Below, in pieces: positions 17,332 to 27,859 of a stretch of DNA of 64,000 nucleotides. The notes beneath the pieces are model-generated. The model worked only from the letters and a program-made list of their open reading frames with translations, searched no databases and had not been told where the DNA came from. The position numbers and the translations under genes are program-made. This DNA is from Sorangium aterium (GTDB lineage Bacteria; Myxococcota_A; Polyangia; Polyangiales; Polyangiaceae): assembly GCF_028368935.1 (NCBI RefSeq), contig NZ_JAQNDK010000003.1:558001-622000 (forward strand). Direction: 5' to 3'. Position 1 is the stretch's first letter; every line of letters begins with the position of its first letter.

Positions 17332-18263
17332 GATCTGGGTCGTGCGTCCCTCGCGCGCTCTCCGGGGTTCTGCGGGGGCGAAGGCTCGGCCGGCGGCTCC
17401 GCCTCGACGGCGTCCCCGCGCGGCTTCTTCTTCGTGTCTGCCGCGGCGGCGGGCGGGCCGTCCAGGATCTCGCGCGCGAGGCTCAGGTAGCCCTGCGCCC
17501 CCTTCGACTGCGCGTCGTAGAGCAGCGCCGGCTTGCCGTGCGACGGCGCCTCGCTGAGCTTCACGTTGCGCGGGATGATCGCGTCGAAGACGCGGAAGTG
17601 CGCCTTCACCTCGTCGGCCACCTGGTGGGTGAGCGAGTTGCGCCCGTCGTACATCGTGAGGACGACGCCCTCGACCGTGAGCTCCGCGTTGAAGACGCTC
17701 CGCACCCGGTCGATGGTCGCCATCAGGTGCGTCAGCCCCTCGAGCGCGTAGTACTCGCACTGGAGCGGCACCAGCACCCGGTGCGCCGCGGTGAGCGCGT
17801 TCAGCGTCAGGAGCCCGAGCGACGGCGGGCAATCGAGCACGACGTAGTCGTAGCCCGCGAGCTGCGGGCGCAGCGCGTTGCGAAGCCGCACAGCGCGATC
17901 GTCCGCGTCGACCAGCTCGAGCTCCGCCGCGACGAGGTCCTGGGTCGCGGGCACCACGCCGAGGAGCGGCACCTCGGTCGGCACGATCGCGTCCGTCAGC
18001 GCCGCTCGCCCGATCAGGACGTCGTAGAGGGACAGCTCGAAGCTCCCGCGCCGCACGCCGACGCCGCTCGACGCGTTCCCCTGCGGATCGCAGTCGACGA
18101 GCAGCGTGCGGTACTCTGCCGCGGCGAAGCTCGCGGCCAGGTTGACCGAGGTCGTGGTCTTGCCGACGCCCCCCTTCTGGTTGGCGACGGCGAAGATGAC
18201 AGGCGAAGGCTTGGGGGCGGCGCCGGGCTTGCCGGGCGCGCCCCCCTCGTTGGGCGATGGCAT
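17328..18263 (-). CDS. parA: Chromosome partitioning ATPase ParA (Soj)
   Basis: Deviant-Walker ATPase that drives origin segregation with ParB. The motif NQKGGVGKTTTSVNLAA (28-44) is the signature Walker A with the second Lys; LLVDCDPQGNAS and YVVLDCPPSLG are the A' and B motifs. Length 311 includes a Pro-rich 20-residue leader and a C-terminal disordered tail (AAADTKKKPRGDAVEAEPP). ATG 18263 is preferred over upstream codons because the hydrophobic core starts soon after. It is the first gene of a parA-parB operon reading leftward. A second, unusual ParA homologue is encoded at 27.9-29.3 kb. Confidence 0.95.
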   Translation of the reverse strand: MPSPNEGGAPGKPGAAPKPSPVIFAVANQKGGVGKTTTSVNLAASFAAAEYRTLLVDCDPQGNASSGVGVRRGSFELSLYDVLIGRAALTDAIVPTEVPLLGVVPATQDLVAAELELVDADDRAVRLRNALRPQLAGYDYVVLDCPPSLGLLTLNALTAAHRVLVPLQCEYYALEGLTHLMATIDRVRSVFNAELTVEGVVLTMYDGRNSLTHQVADEVKAHFRVFDAIIPRNVKLSEAPSHGKPALLYDAQSKGAQGYLSLAREILDGPPAAAADTKKKPRGDAVEAEPPAEPSPPQNPGERARDARPRS

Positions 18264-18959
18264 CGTGCTGTGTCGCGTCCGACCAGGCTGCTTACACGAC
18301 CCCCATCGGCACGTCGAGAGAAGCGGGCGCCTCGACACAAACGTTCGACCGAGCGTGCGGGTCGGTCCAGCGCGGTCGGTCCGGCGCGCGGGCCCAGCGC
18401 GCTGCCGCCGCGGGCGTCCTGAGACGCCCTGGACGCTGGGCTGCGGCACCCAGGACGCGCCCTGGACGCTGTGTTGGGGCCCCCCGGGAGGGCGCGGACC
18501 CGCGCGGGGCGTCGTCCTCCGCTCGCCGTCATCCCCACCCTTCGCGTGCCGGATTGTTGGCCTGAACGGCAGGCGTATCTACAGTGCCCACATGTCGCTT
18601 GATGTAGGCAAAGGTGGCCGAACGGCGAAGGCATGGGCGCGCGGGCGAGCCTCGAGGCGAGGCCGCTGCTTCGGCCTCGGCGGGGCGCTGCTGGCCTGCT
18701 GCGACCCGGGGCCCGTCGATCGGGTCCTCGCGCGCGCCTTCTGGTGCGACGGGCGCGGCGCTGCGCCGCTCGCGCCTGCGCAGGTCCTTGTGCTTTCGCC
18801 TTCGCTTCAACGCAGGTCGGCGCTCGGTTCGCGCCGTCGTCCGCCTTCGACCTCGAGTCGCGGGCCGACGCCGACCGCCCCTTGATCACGGACGTGGTGC
18901 CCAGCTTCGCCGAGCAGACCGACGCACCGACGTCGCCTCGGCACATGTGAGGAGGACAG
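18264..18959. other. Gene-poor gap between parA and a small gene
   Basis: About 700 bp holding divergent control regions for parA (leftward) and the 53-residue gene at 18,960 (rightward). A direct repeat cgccctggacgctg occurs twice around 18,430-18,470. A frame at 18,633-18,950 ends 9 bp before the next ATG, and its last 45 codons look protein-like, but the N-terminal part is Arg/Ala noise. I do not call it a gene. No recognisable parS was found. Confidence 0.45.
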
Positions 18960-19121
18960 ATGCCGCTTCCCAGGTCGTATCAGAACTTTGCAGAGTTCGA
19001 GCGGGAGATTCTCCGCCCGAACCGCGTGGGCTTCTCGCTCGAGGACATCGTCGAGGAGGAGGGGTCCTTCGACGCCGAGCTCGACTTCGAAAAGGACCCG
19101 TTCGACGCCTCGGACGACTGA
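18960..19121 (+). CDS. Small acidic protein, 53 residues
   Basis: Very likely a genuine small gene. A strong ribosome-binding site (tgaggagga) sits just upstream of ATG 18960. The product begins MPLPRSYQNFAEFEREILRP and ends in an acidic stretch (EDIVEEEGSFDAELDFEKD, then PFDASDD). It has 16 Asp/Glu against few basic residues, no membrane segment and no known family. It stands alone between a gap and a strong terminator (19,271-19,312), so it is probably a monocistronic transcript. An acidic adaptor, DNA mimic or regulator is possible, but this is speculation. Confidence 0.75.
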   Translation: MPLPRSYQNFAEFEREILRPNRVGFSLEDIVEEEGSFDAELDFEKDPFDASDD

Positions 19122-19270
19122 GCGCGGCGGCGCGGCGCGCGGGAGGTCTTTTCAACGTCCTCGCACGTGCTCGCACGTCCTCGCGGTTGCGCTCGGCGCT
19201 GCTGCCCCGTGACGTCGCGTCGCCAGCGCCAGCGCTGCACATCAGCTTGCACGATCCCTCCCGGGATCCG

Positions 19271-19312
19271 AGCCCCGGCGGCCGCCTCTCCGCCGGGGCT
19301 CCTTTTTTTTTT
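19271..19312 (+). terminator. Rho-independent terminator
   Basis: Perfect 11-bp stem agccccggcgg / ccgccggggct with an 8-nt loop, followed after two C by an uninterrupted run of ten T. It would end the transcript of the small acidic gene and insulate tig, which starts 76 bp later. Confidence 0.92.
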
Positions 19313-19387
19313 AAAGCAGCGTCCTGTCGCTCGTCTTGACCCCCCCAGCGACGCGTGGCACGAGTGCCGCCCTTCGAAAAAACCGCC

Positions 19388-20656
19388 ATGCAAGTCAACG
19401 TCGAAAAGCTTTCTCCCGTGCTGATGGAGTTTCAGGTGGAGGTCCCCGCGGACCGGGTCCGGAGCGAGGTCGACAAGGCCTATACGGCGCTCCAGCGGAC
19501 GGCCCGGGTCCGGGGCTACCGGCCTGGCAAGGCGCCGCGCCAGGTGCTCGCGCACCTCTACGGCGGCCGCATCCATGCCGATGTCGCCCAGCGGCTCGTC
19601 GACGCCACGCTGAACCAGGCGCTCGCCGACAAGCAGGTGCAGCCCCTGTCCCAGCCGGCGATCGCGCCCACCGAGCTCCGCCCTGACGACACGTTCTCGT
19701 ACAAGGCCCGCTTCGAGGTCCGCCCCGACATCGCCGAGGTGAAGTGGGAGGGCTTCGAGGTGAAGCGCCCCTCGACCACGCCGACGGACGAGATGATCGA
19801 CGCCGAGATCACCGCCCTCCGGCGCGAGCACTCGACGCTGCAGGCGCCCGATCCGGAGCGCCCCGCGGCCAAGGGGGATGTCGCGACGATCGCGTTCACC
19901 CTCGAGGTCGGCGGCGCGCTGCGCGACACGAAGGAGCAGGAGATCGAGACCGAGCTCGGCAGCGGCCAGGTCTTCAAGGAGATCGAGGACGCCCTCGCCG
20001 GGATGACGCCCGGCCAGTCGAAGGACGTCCAGGTCACGTTCTCCGAGCAGCACTCCAACGCGGATCTGCGGGGCAAGCAGGCGACCTTCCACATCACGCT
20101 GAAGGATCTGCGGGAGCGCATCTTCCCGGAGGTGGACGACGAGTTCGCGAAGGACTGCGGCGACGAGAGCCTGTCCGCGCTCCGCGAGTCGCTCCGCAAG
20201 AAGATCGAGAAGGAGCTGACGCAGCGGGCGAGCGACGCCGTCGCCGAGCAGCTCGTCGTGGAGCTCTGCAAGGCGAACCCGATCCCGGTCCCGCCGTCGC
20301 TCGTCGACCAGCAGGCGCAGCTCGCCGAGCGCGAGCTGCTCGCGACGGCGCGGAGGCAGGGGCAGCGCGTCGATCCGACGCCTGAGTTCCGCGCCCGCGT
20401 GCGGCTCGACGCCGAGATGAAGGTGCGCGCGGGCCTGGTCATGGCCGAGATCGCGAAGGCGAAGGCGGTCAAGATCACCGAGGCCGATCTCGAGAAGGGC
20501 TACGAAGAGCTCGCCGAGCAGACCGGCAAGAACGTGGCGAAGATCAAGGCGGAGTACCGCGAGCCCCAGAAGCGCGAGCTCTTCGCCGGGATGATCCTCG
20601 AGGACAAGATCCTCGACATCATCGAGGCTGCGGCGAAGGTCGCGGACGCGAGCTAG
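19388..20656 (+). CDS. tig: Trigger factor chaperone
   Basis: Ribosome-associated chaperone and peptidyl-prolyl isomerase that meets nascent chains at the exit tunnel. The N-terminal ribosome-binding domain has the tail GYRPGKAPRQVL (GFRxGKxP signature). The FKBP-like middle domain begins at GDVATIAFTLEVGG, and a long helical C-terminal domain follows. ATG 19388 (MQVNVEKLSP) matches the family start; an in-frame upstream codon at 19,355 would add 11 poor residues. Length is 422. It opens the quality-control block with clpP, clpX and lon, the arrangement common in proteobacteria. Confidence 0.95.
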   Translation: MQVNVEKLSPVLMEFQVEVPADRVRSEVDKAYTALQRTARVRGYRPGKAPRQVLAHLYGGRIHADVAQRLVDATLNQALADKQVQPLSQPAIAPTELRPDDTFSYKARFEVRPDIAEVKWEGFEVKRPSTTPTDEMIDAEITALRREHSTLQAPDPERPAAKGDVATIAFTLEVGGALRDTKEQEIETELGSGQVFKEIEDALAGMTPGQSKDVQVTFSEQHSNADLRGKQATFHITLKDLRERIFPEVDDEFAKDCGDESLSALRESLRKKIEKELTQRASDAVAEQLVVELCKANPIPVPPSLVDQQAQLAERELLATARRQGQRVDPTPEFRARVRLDAEMKVRAGLVMAEIAKAKAVKITEADLEKGYEELAEQTGKNVAKIKAEYREPQKRELFAGMILEDKILDIIEAAAKVADAS

Positions 20657-20671
20657 CCCCGCCCAGCAAAA

Positions 20672-20738
20672 GTCCGGCGCGGAATGGCCGGACCTCTGCT
20701 CCGCACGCCGGCGCCTCAGCTCTGCTGCGCCGGCGTGC
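20672..20738 (+). terminator. Two stem-loops after tig
   Basis: A 7-bp stem gtccggc/gccggac (20,672-20,693) is followed by a perfect 12-bp stem gcacgccggcgc/gcgccggcgtgc (20,703-20,738). There is no T-run, so factor-independent termination would be weak; attenuation between tig and clpP is equally possible. Confidence 0.45.
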
Positions 20739-20953
20739 GCCGTTTGTCCAGGTCGCGCCTCTCGCGCTCTCGATCGACATCGGGTGCGCGCGCCTGGATC
20801 GAGCGAGCCGCAGCGCGCCGCGTGTTCCGTGCGCCGCGCGGCGAGCGGCCGATATTTCCGGTAACCTTGGGCGCGTTCGGTCTTGCGATCGGACGCAGTC
20901 TGGCCCAGGAGTAGAGCCCCTGCCGCGCGGCAGCGAACCCCCCGGAGCACCGG

Positions 20954-21598
20954 ATGACCCGACGAGTCGAAACCCGCACCCAAGCCATCGAGTTTCTCGA
21001 ACGCGAGAAGGCCTACATCCTCCCGACGGTCACCGAGGTGACCCACCGCGGCGAGCGGGAGTGGAACATCTTCAGCCGTCTCCTCAAGGATCGCATCGTC
21101 TTCATCGGCACGGAAATCGACGACTTCGTCGCGAACGCCGTGATCGCGCAGTTCCTCTTCCTGGAGAGCGAGGATCCCGAGAAGGAGATCCAGGTCTACA
21201 TCAACAGCCCGGGCGGCGTCGTGACGTCGGGGCTCGCCATGTACGACACGATGCAGTACGTGCGTTGCCCGGTGTCGACGATGTGCATCGGCCAGGCCGC
21301 GTCGATGGGCGCCGTGCTGCTCGGCGCCGGCCGCAAGGGTCGGCGCTTCGCGCTGCCGCACGCGCGGATGATGATCCACCAGCCGCTCGGCGGCGCGCGC
21401 GGTCAGGCGACGGACATCGAGATCCAGGCGCGCGAGATCAAGAAGATCAAGGAGACGCTGATCGACATCCTCGTCGACGCGACCGGCAAGAACCGGGACG
21501 AGCTGGCGAAGGACATCGAGCGCGACTTCTACCTGAGCGCGACGCAGGCCAAGGAGTATGGCCTGATCGACGAGGTCTTCCCGAAGCGGAACAAGTAG
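20954..21598 (+). CDS. clpP: ATP-dependent Clp protease proteolytic subunit
   Basis: Serine peptidase that forms the tetradecameric chamber fed by ClpX or ClpA. The triad is visible: Ser117 in GQAASMGA, His142 in MIHQPLGG and Asp191 in ERDFYLSA. Oligomer-forming and strand motifs YINSPGG and [11 protein letters not shown] are standard. Length is 214. The start [10 protein letters not shown] has an ggagcacc-type site. clpX lies 482 bp downstream, an unusually wide gap for this pair, so clpX may have its own promoter. Confidence 0.96.
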   Translation: MTRRVETRTQAIEFLEREKAYILPTVTEVTHRGEREWNIFSRLLKDRIVFIGTEIDDFVANAVIAQFLFLESEDPEKEIQVYINSPGGVVTSGLAMYDTMQYVRCPVSTMCIGQAASMGAVLLGAGRKGRRFALPHARMMIHQPLGGARGQATDIEIQAREIKKIKETLIDILVDATGKNRDELAKDIERDFYLSATQAKEYGLIDEVFPKRNK

Positions 21599-22080
21599 GT
21601 GGCCGCGCCGCCGCGTCCGGCGGGCGTGCTGGGGCCGAAGCTCGGCGCGGCGTCGCACCGGGCCGCGGCGCGCCGTCGCGCGGCGTCACGATGCCACGCC
21701 CCGCCGCTGTGGCGGGCGGGGCATTGCGCGCGGGCGCGCGGGAGCGGAGCACGCGGGAGCGGCTCCTTGCGCGCCGCGCTGTGCTCGCTCGATCCGCTGT
21801 TTTTCGCGCTTTTCGTGCGACGTGCGGCCTCGTCGGCGGCCGACAGCGGGGCGCCATCGGGTGATTCCCTGACTTCGGCCACAGGCTGGAGACCACCCCC
21901 GTTAGCTTGCGACGGTACGGGCACCGCACTAGAATCCGAGCGCGGCGTTTGGCTGCGCATCGCTGAAAATCCAGGGAACGGTGGAAGCCGTTCCCGGCGC
22001 AAGTTGGAGGGGCCGCCGCCGCGGCGGGACCCCACCTCTCATTGAAGCGGTAGCGTCGGCAGACCGCACTGAGGGTCGAA
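21599..22080. other. clpP-clpX intergenic region
   Basis: About 480 bp without a credible gene. It contains a GC-rich imperfect hairpin near 21,690-21,726 (gccacgccccgccgctgtggcgggcg), which may terminate clpP. A second, perfect 8-bp stem gggaacgg/ccgttccc lies at 21,974-21,995. The right half is less repetitive and may carry the clpX promoter or a structured leader; no riboswitch class is recognised. Confidence 0.45.
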
Positions 22081-23337
<1,257 letters not shown>

Positions 23338-23543
23338 CGCTCGCCCCCGGGGGGCCGCGGGCCGGGGCGCAAGGCTCGGCCCGAGCCGAGCCCTCGCCCC
23401 CCGGAGGCTCCTTTGAGCGTGCCGGCGCCGCGTGTCCCTGGAGGGCAGCGGGACGAGCCGGCGGAAGTTCAGCATCAAACCAAGGCATTTGACAACCGAG
23501 GCGGGGGTGCCCCGACCTCCCGACACTCCCGGAAAGACGGCGG

Positions 23544-26036
23544 ATGTTCTTCAAGAACGACAGTGATCGCGGCAAGAACGCACCCGAGCGCGGGATCGTC
23601 CCGTTGCTCCCGCTTCGCGACATCATCGTCTTTCCACACATGGTCTCGCAGCTGTTCGTCGGGCGCGAGCGCAGCATCGCCGCGCTCGACGAGGCGATGA
23701 ACCGCGGCAAGGAGATCTTCCTCGCCGCGCAGCGCAACGCGAAGACGAACGATCCGACGCCGGACGACATCTTCGGCGTCGGCTCGGTCGGCGCCATCAT
23801 GCAGCTGCTCCGCCTCCCGGACGGCACCGTCAAGGTGCTCATCGAGGGCAAGCGCCGGGCGCGCATCCGCCGCTACGTCCAGAGCGATGCGTACTTCCTG
23901 ATCGAGTACGACGAGATCGTCGAGAGCTCGGTCGCGAGCGTCGAGGTCGAGGCGCTGATGCGCTCGGTCCAGTCGACGTTCGAGATGTACGTCAAGCTCA
24001 ACAAGAAGATCCAGCCCGAGGTCCTGATGGCGGTGCAGGCCATCGACGAGGCCTCGCGGCTGGCCGACACCATCATCGCCAACCTGCCGACCATCAAACT
24101 GACCGACCGGCAGGCGCTGCTCGAAATGGAGGAGCCGCAGAAGCGGCTCGAGCGTCTCATCGAGTTGATGCAGGCCGAGATCGAGATTCTCCAAGTGGAG
24201 AAGAAGATCCGGAGTCGCGTCAAGAAGCAGATGGAGAAGACGCAGAAGGAGTACTACCTCAACGAGCAGATGCAGGCCATCCAGAAGGAGCTGGGCGGCG
24301 GCGAGCGCGACGAGTTCAAGAACGAGATCCAGGAGATCGAAGAGGCCCTCAAGACCAAGCGGATGAGCAAGGAGGCCGCCGCGAAGGTCAAGAAGGAGCT
24401 CAAGAAGCTGAAGATGATGCACCCCACGAGCGCCGAGGCGACCGTGGTGCGCAACTACATCGATTGGATCCTGGAGCTCCCCTGGTACGACAAGAGCGAG
24501 GAGCGTTATGACCTCGTCGAGGCCGAGCGGATCCTCGATGAGGATCACTACGGCCTCAAGAAGATCAAGGAGCGGATCCTCGAGTACCTGGCGGTCCAGG
24601 CGCTCACGAAGAAGCTCAAGGGCCCGGTGCTCTGCTTCGTCGGGCCGCCCGGCGTCGGCAAGACGAGCCTGGCGAAGTCGATCGCGCGGGCGACGGGGCG
24701 CAAGTTCGTGAGGCTGTCGCTCGGCGGCGTGCGCGACGAGGCGGAGATCCGCGGCCACCGGCGGACGTACATCGGCGCGCTGCCCGGCAAGCTGATCCAG
24801 TCGCTCAAGAAGGTCGGGACGAACAACCCCGTGTTCCTGCTCGACGAGGTCGACAAGATGTCGACCGACTTCCGCGGGGATCCGGCGGCTGCGCTGCTCG
24901 AGGTGCTCGATCCGGAGCAGAACCACACGTTCAACGACCATTACCTGGATCTCGATTACGATCTCTCCGACGTGATGTTCATCACAACGGCGAACACGCT
25001 CTCTGGCATCCCGGTGCCGCTCCAGGACCGCATGGAGGTCATTCAGCTCTCGGGCTACACGGAGTTCGAGAAGCTGAACATCGCGGTGAAGTACCTCGTG
25101 CCCCGGCAGCGGAAGGAGTGCGGCCTCGAGGACGTGTCGCTCGACTTCACGGAGGGCGCGCTCCGGACGATCATCCACCACTACACGAAGGAGAGCGGCG
25201 TGCGCTCGCTGGAGCGCGAGATCGCGAGCGTCTGCCGCAAGGTGGCCAGGCGGGTGGTGTCCGACGGCAAGGAGAAGCCGATCGAGGTCGTCGCGAAGAG
25301 CATCCCGAAGTACCTCGGCGTCCCCAAGTACCGGCTCGGCCGGCGCGAGGAGCGCGACGAGGTGGGCCTCGTGAACGGCCTCGCCGTGACCAACGTCGGG
25401 GGCGATCTGCTCCCGGCCGAGGCGACGGTGGTGCCGGGCAAGGGCAAGCTCGTGATCACCGGGCTGCTGGAGAAGGGGATGGAGGAGAGCGGGCACGCGG
25501 CGATGAGCTATGTCCGCTCGCGCCTCGATCGCCTCGGGCTTGACGCGGATGTCTATCAGAAGGTCGACGTCCACATTCACTTCCCCGATTTCGTCCGCAA
25601 GGACGGGCCCAGCGCCGGCGTCACGATGGTGACCGCGCTCGTGAGCGCGCTGATGAAGGTGCCTGTCCGGAGGGATCTCGCGATGACGGGCGAGATCACC
25701 CTGCGCGGCCGCGTGATGCCGATCGGCGGGCTCAAGGAGAAGCTGCTGGCGGCCCATCGCGGCGGCATCGCGACCGTCATCCTGCCGAAGGAGAACCGGA
25801 AGGATCTCCGGGACGTGCCGCGGCGGGTGCTGAAGGCGCTGCGGCTCGTGCTCGTCGAGCACGTCGACGACGTGCTCCGTGAGGCGCTGATCCTGCCCGA
25901 CTCCTATGCGGTCTTCGGGCCGCCCAAGGGCGTCCTGGAGTACCGGGACGGCGAGCTCGTCACCGAGGCGGCGTCGGTCAAGGCGCCGCCGGCCGCGGCG
26001 GGCGAGCCGACGCCGGCCGCGCCGCCCGGCGCGTGA
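23544..26036 (+). CDS. lon: ATP-dependent protease Lon
   Basis: Cytoplasmic AAA+ serine protease for misfolded and regulatory proteins. A LAN substrate-binding domain ([20 protein letters not shown]) is followed by a coiled helical region ([20 protein letters not shown]). Walker [10 protein letters not shown] lies near 368 and Walker [11 protein letters not shown] near 430. The peptidase domain has Ser in KDGPSAGV near 686 and Lys in GGLKEKL near 729. Length 830 is normal. A disordered Ala/Pro tail ends the protein. Myxobacteria often carry two lon genes with separate stress and developmental roles; which one this is cannot be told. Confidence 0.96.
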   Translation: MFFKNDSDRGKNAPERGIVPLLPLRDIIVFPHMVSQLFVGRERSIAALDEAMNRGKEIFLAAQRNAKTNDPTPDDIFGVGSVGAIMQLLRLPDGTVKVLIEGKRRARIRRYVQSDAYFLIEYDEIVESSVASVEVEALMRSVQSTFEMYVKLNKKIQPEVLMAVQAIDEASRLADTIIANLPTIKLTDRQALLEMEEPQKRLERLIELMQAEIEILQVEKKIRSRVKKQMEKTQKEYYLNEQMQAIQKELGGGERDEFKNEIQEIEEALKTKRMSKEAAAKVKKELKKLKMMHPTSAEATVVRNYIDWILELPWYDKSEERYDLVEAERILDEDHYGLKKIKERILEYLAVQALTKKLKGPVLCFVGPPGVGKTSLAKSIARATGRKFVRLSLGGVRDEAEIRGHRRTYIGALPGKLIQSLKKVGTNNPVFLLDEVDKMSTDFRGDPAAALLEVLDPEQNHTFNDHYLDLDYDLSDVMFITTANTLSGIPVPLQDRMEVIQLSGYTEFEKLNIAVKYLVPRQRKECGLEDVSLDFTEGALRTIIHHYTKESGVRSLEREIASVCRKVARRVVSDGKEKPIEVVAKSIPKYLGVPKYRLGRREERDEVGLVNGLAVTNVGGDLLPAEATVVPGKGKLVITGLLEKGMEESGHAAMSYVRSRLDRLGLDADVYQKVDVHIHFPDFVRKDGPSAGVTMVTALVSALMKVPVRRDLAMTGEITLRGRVMPIGGLKEKLLAAHRGGIATVILPKENRKDLRDVPRRVLKALRLVLVEHVDDVLREALILPDSYAVFGPPKGVLEYRDGELVTEAASVKAPPAAAGEPTPAAPPGA

Positions 26037-26099
26037 GCGCGGCGGCGCCCGTCGGATAGGCTGGCGGTCGCCGCAGAGACGCACTAGCTGTGCGTCGCA

Positions 26100-27668
26100 A
26101 TGATTCGACGCGCACTGATTTCGGTATCCGACAAGACGGGACTGCTCCCGCTGGCCAGGCGGCTCGCGGAGAAGGGCGTGGAGATCCTCTCGACCGGGGG
26201 GACGCAGCGGGCGCTCGCGGACGCCGGCGTGCCGGTCATCGGGGTGGAGGCCTATACCGGCTCTCCCGAGGTGATGGATGGCCGGGTGAAGACGCTCCAT
26301 CCTCGCGTGCACGGCGGCATCCTGATGCGCGGCGCAATCGACGACGAGGACCTCGCGCGGCTCGGCGGGGCGCCGATCGATCTCGTGGTGTGCAATCTCT
26401 ATCCCTTCGAGGCGACCGTCCGGAAGCCAGGGGTCACGCACCCCGAGATCATCGAGAACATCGATATCGGCGGGCCGTCGATGGTGCGGAGCGCGGCCAA
26501 GAACCACGCGCGCGTCGCGGTGGTGGTCGATCCGGCCGACTACGATGCTGTGCTCGCCGAGATCGACAGGCAAGGTGAGGTGTCGAGCGCCACCCGCCGC
26601 CGGCTCGCCACCAAGGCGTTTGCGCACACGGCGGCCTACGACGGGATGGTGTCCGGTTACCTGTCCTCGCTGCCCGAGGACGGTGAGCCGAACGCCGCGC
26701 AGCGCGAGGCCTATCCGCGCTTCCTCACGCTCGCTCTCGAGCGGGCCTATCCGCTCCGGTACGGCGAGAACCCGCACCAGTCCGGCGCCTTCTATCGTGA
26801 GCGGGGCGCGGCCGCGGGGTCGCTGGCGCTGGCGGAGTCGCTGGGCGCGGGCGGCAAGGAGCTCTCGTTCAACAACCTCGTCGACGTGGACGCCGCGTTC
26901 GAGGCGGTGCGCGAGTTCACGCAGCCTGCCGCGGTCGTCGTGAAGCACACGAACCCGTGCGGCGTCGCGACAGGCGACAGCCTCGCGGCCGCCTACAGGA
27001 CGGCGCGCGAGGCGGACGCCGTCAGCGCCTTCGGCGGGATCGTCGCCCTGAACCGCGAGGTCGACCGCGCGGCCGCCGAGGTGCTCGTCGAGACGTTCCT
27101 GGAGTGCGTGGTGGCGCCCGCCTATGCGCCCGAGGCGCTGGAGGTGCTCCGGACCAAGAAGAACCTCCGGCTGCTGGCGACCGGCGCGCTCCTGCCCGCG
27201 GATCACCGGGAGCTGACGTTCAAGCGTGTCGGCGGGGGCCTGGTGGTCCAGGAGCGGGACGCCTCGGCGGCCGGCGAGGTGCGCGGCGGCCGGGTCGTGA
27301 CGAAGCGCGCGCCCACGGAGGAGGAGATCGAGGCGCTCGATCTCGGCTGGCGCGTCTGCAAGCACGTGAAATCCAACGCGATCGTGCTCGCGATTCCCGG
27401 GAGGACGGTCGGTATCGGCGCCGGACAGATGTCGCGGGTCGAGAGCGTGCGCATCGCCTGCAGCAAGGCGGGCGAGCGGGCTCGCGGGAGCGTCCTCGCG
27501 TCGGACGCGTTCTTCCCGTTTCCGGACAACGTGGTGCTCGCCGCGGAGCACGGGATCACGGCGGTCGCGCAGCCTGGAGGCAGCGTCAAGGACGCGGAGG
27601 TCATCGCCGCGGCCGACGCGGCGGGGATCGCGATGGTGTTCACAGGGGCCCGGCACTTCCGTCACTGA
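26100..27668 (+). CDS. purH: Bifunctional AICAR transformylase/IMP cyclohydrolase
   Basis: Catalyses the last two steps of purine synthesis, formylation of AICAR and ring closure to IMP. The N-terminal MGS-like cyclohydrolase domain contains EVMDGRVKTLHPRVHGG, and the transformylase domain carries FNNLVDVDAA and the active KHTNPCGVA. It ends in MVFTGARHFRH, the usual RHFRH-like terminus. Length 522 is canonical. The start ATG 26100 is 63 bp after lon. It is not known to be functionally tied to its neighbours. Confidence 0.97.
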   Translation: MIRRALISVSDKTGLLPLARRLAEKGVEILSTGGTQRALADAGVPVIGVEAYTGSPEVMDGRVKTLHPRVHGGILMRGAIDDEDLARLGGAPIDLVVCNLYPFEATVRKPGVTHPEIIENIDIGGPSMVRSAAKNHARVAVVVDPADYDAVLAEIDRQGEVSSATRRRLATKAFAHTAAYDGMVSGYLSSLPEDGEPNAAQREAYPRFLTLALERAYPLRYGENPHQSGAFYRERGAAAGSLALAESLGAGGKELSFNNLVDVDAAFEAVREFTQPAAVVVKHTNPCGVATGDSLAAAYRTAREADAVSAFGGIVALNREVDRAAAEVLVETFLECVVAPAYAPEALEVLRTKKNLRLLATGALLPADHRELTFKRVGGGLVVQERDASAAGEVRGGRVVTKRAPTEEEIEALDLGWRVCKHVKSNAIVLAIPGRTVGIGAGQMSRVESVRIACSKAGERARGSVLASDAFFPFPDNVVLAAEHGITAVAQPGGSVKDAEVIAAADAAGIAMVFTGARHFRH

Positions 27669-27859
27669 GCTGGCCAGGCGCCGCGGTCCCGCCACGGACC
27701 GGCCTGGCGCCTCCCCATCCCGGGGCGCGCGCGCTCCCTCTCCCTTGCGCCGGAGGGGTGGGTCACGCTCGCAGAAAAGTTGACCTTTGCGCCTTGACTG
27801 TGATGATGGTCAACGCTGCGCCTGGGCAAAGCGCTGTGCGCGGCGCGAAGGAGCGAGCT

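Noticed and set aside
18633-18950. 105-codon frame ending 9 bp before the 53-residue gene
   Set aside because: Most of it is Arg/Ala noise; only the last 45 codons look protein-like and no ribosome-binding site was found.
23475-27695. 1406-codon minus-strand open frame
   Set aside because: Lies opposite lon and purH, which are certain genes; no domain or sensible composition in the antisense protein.
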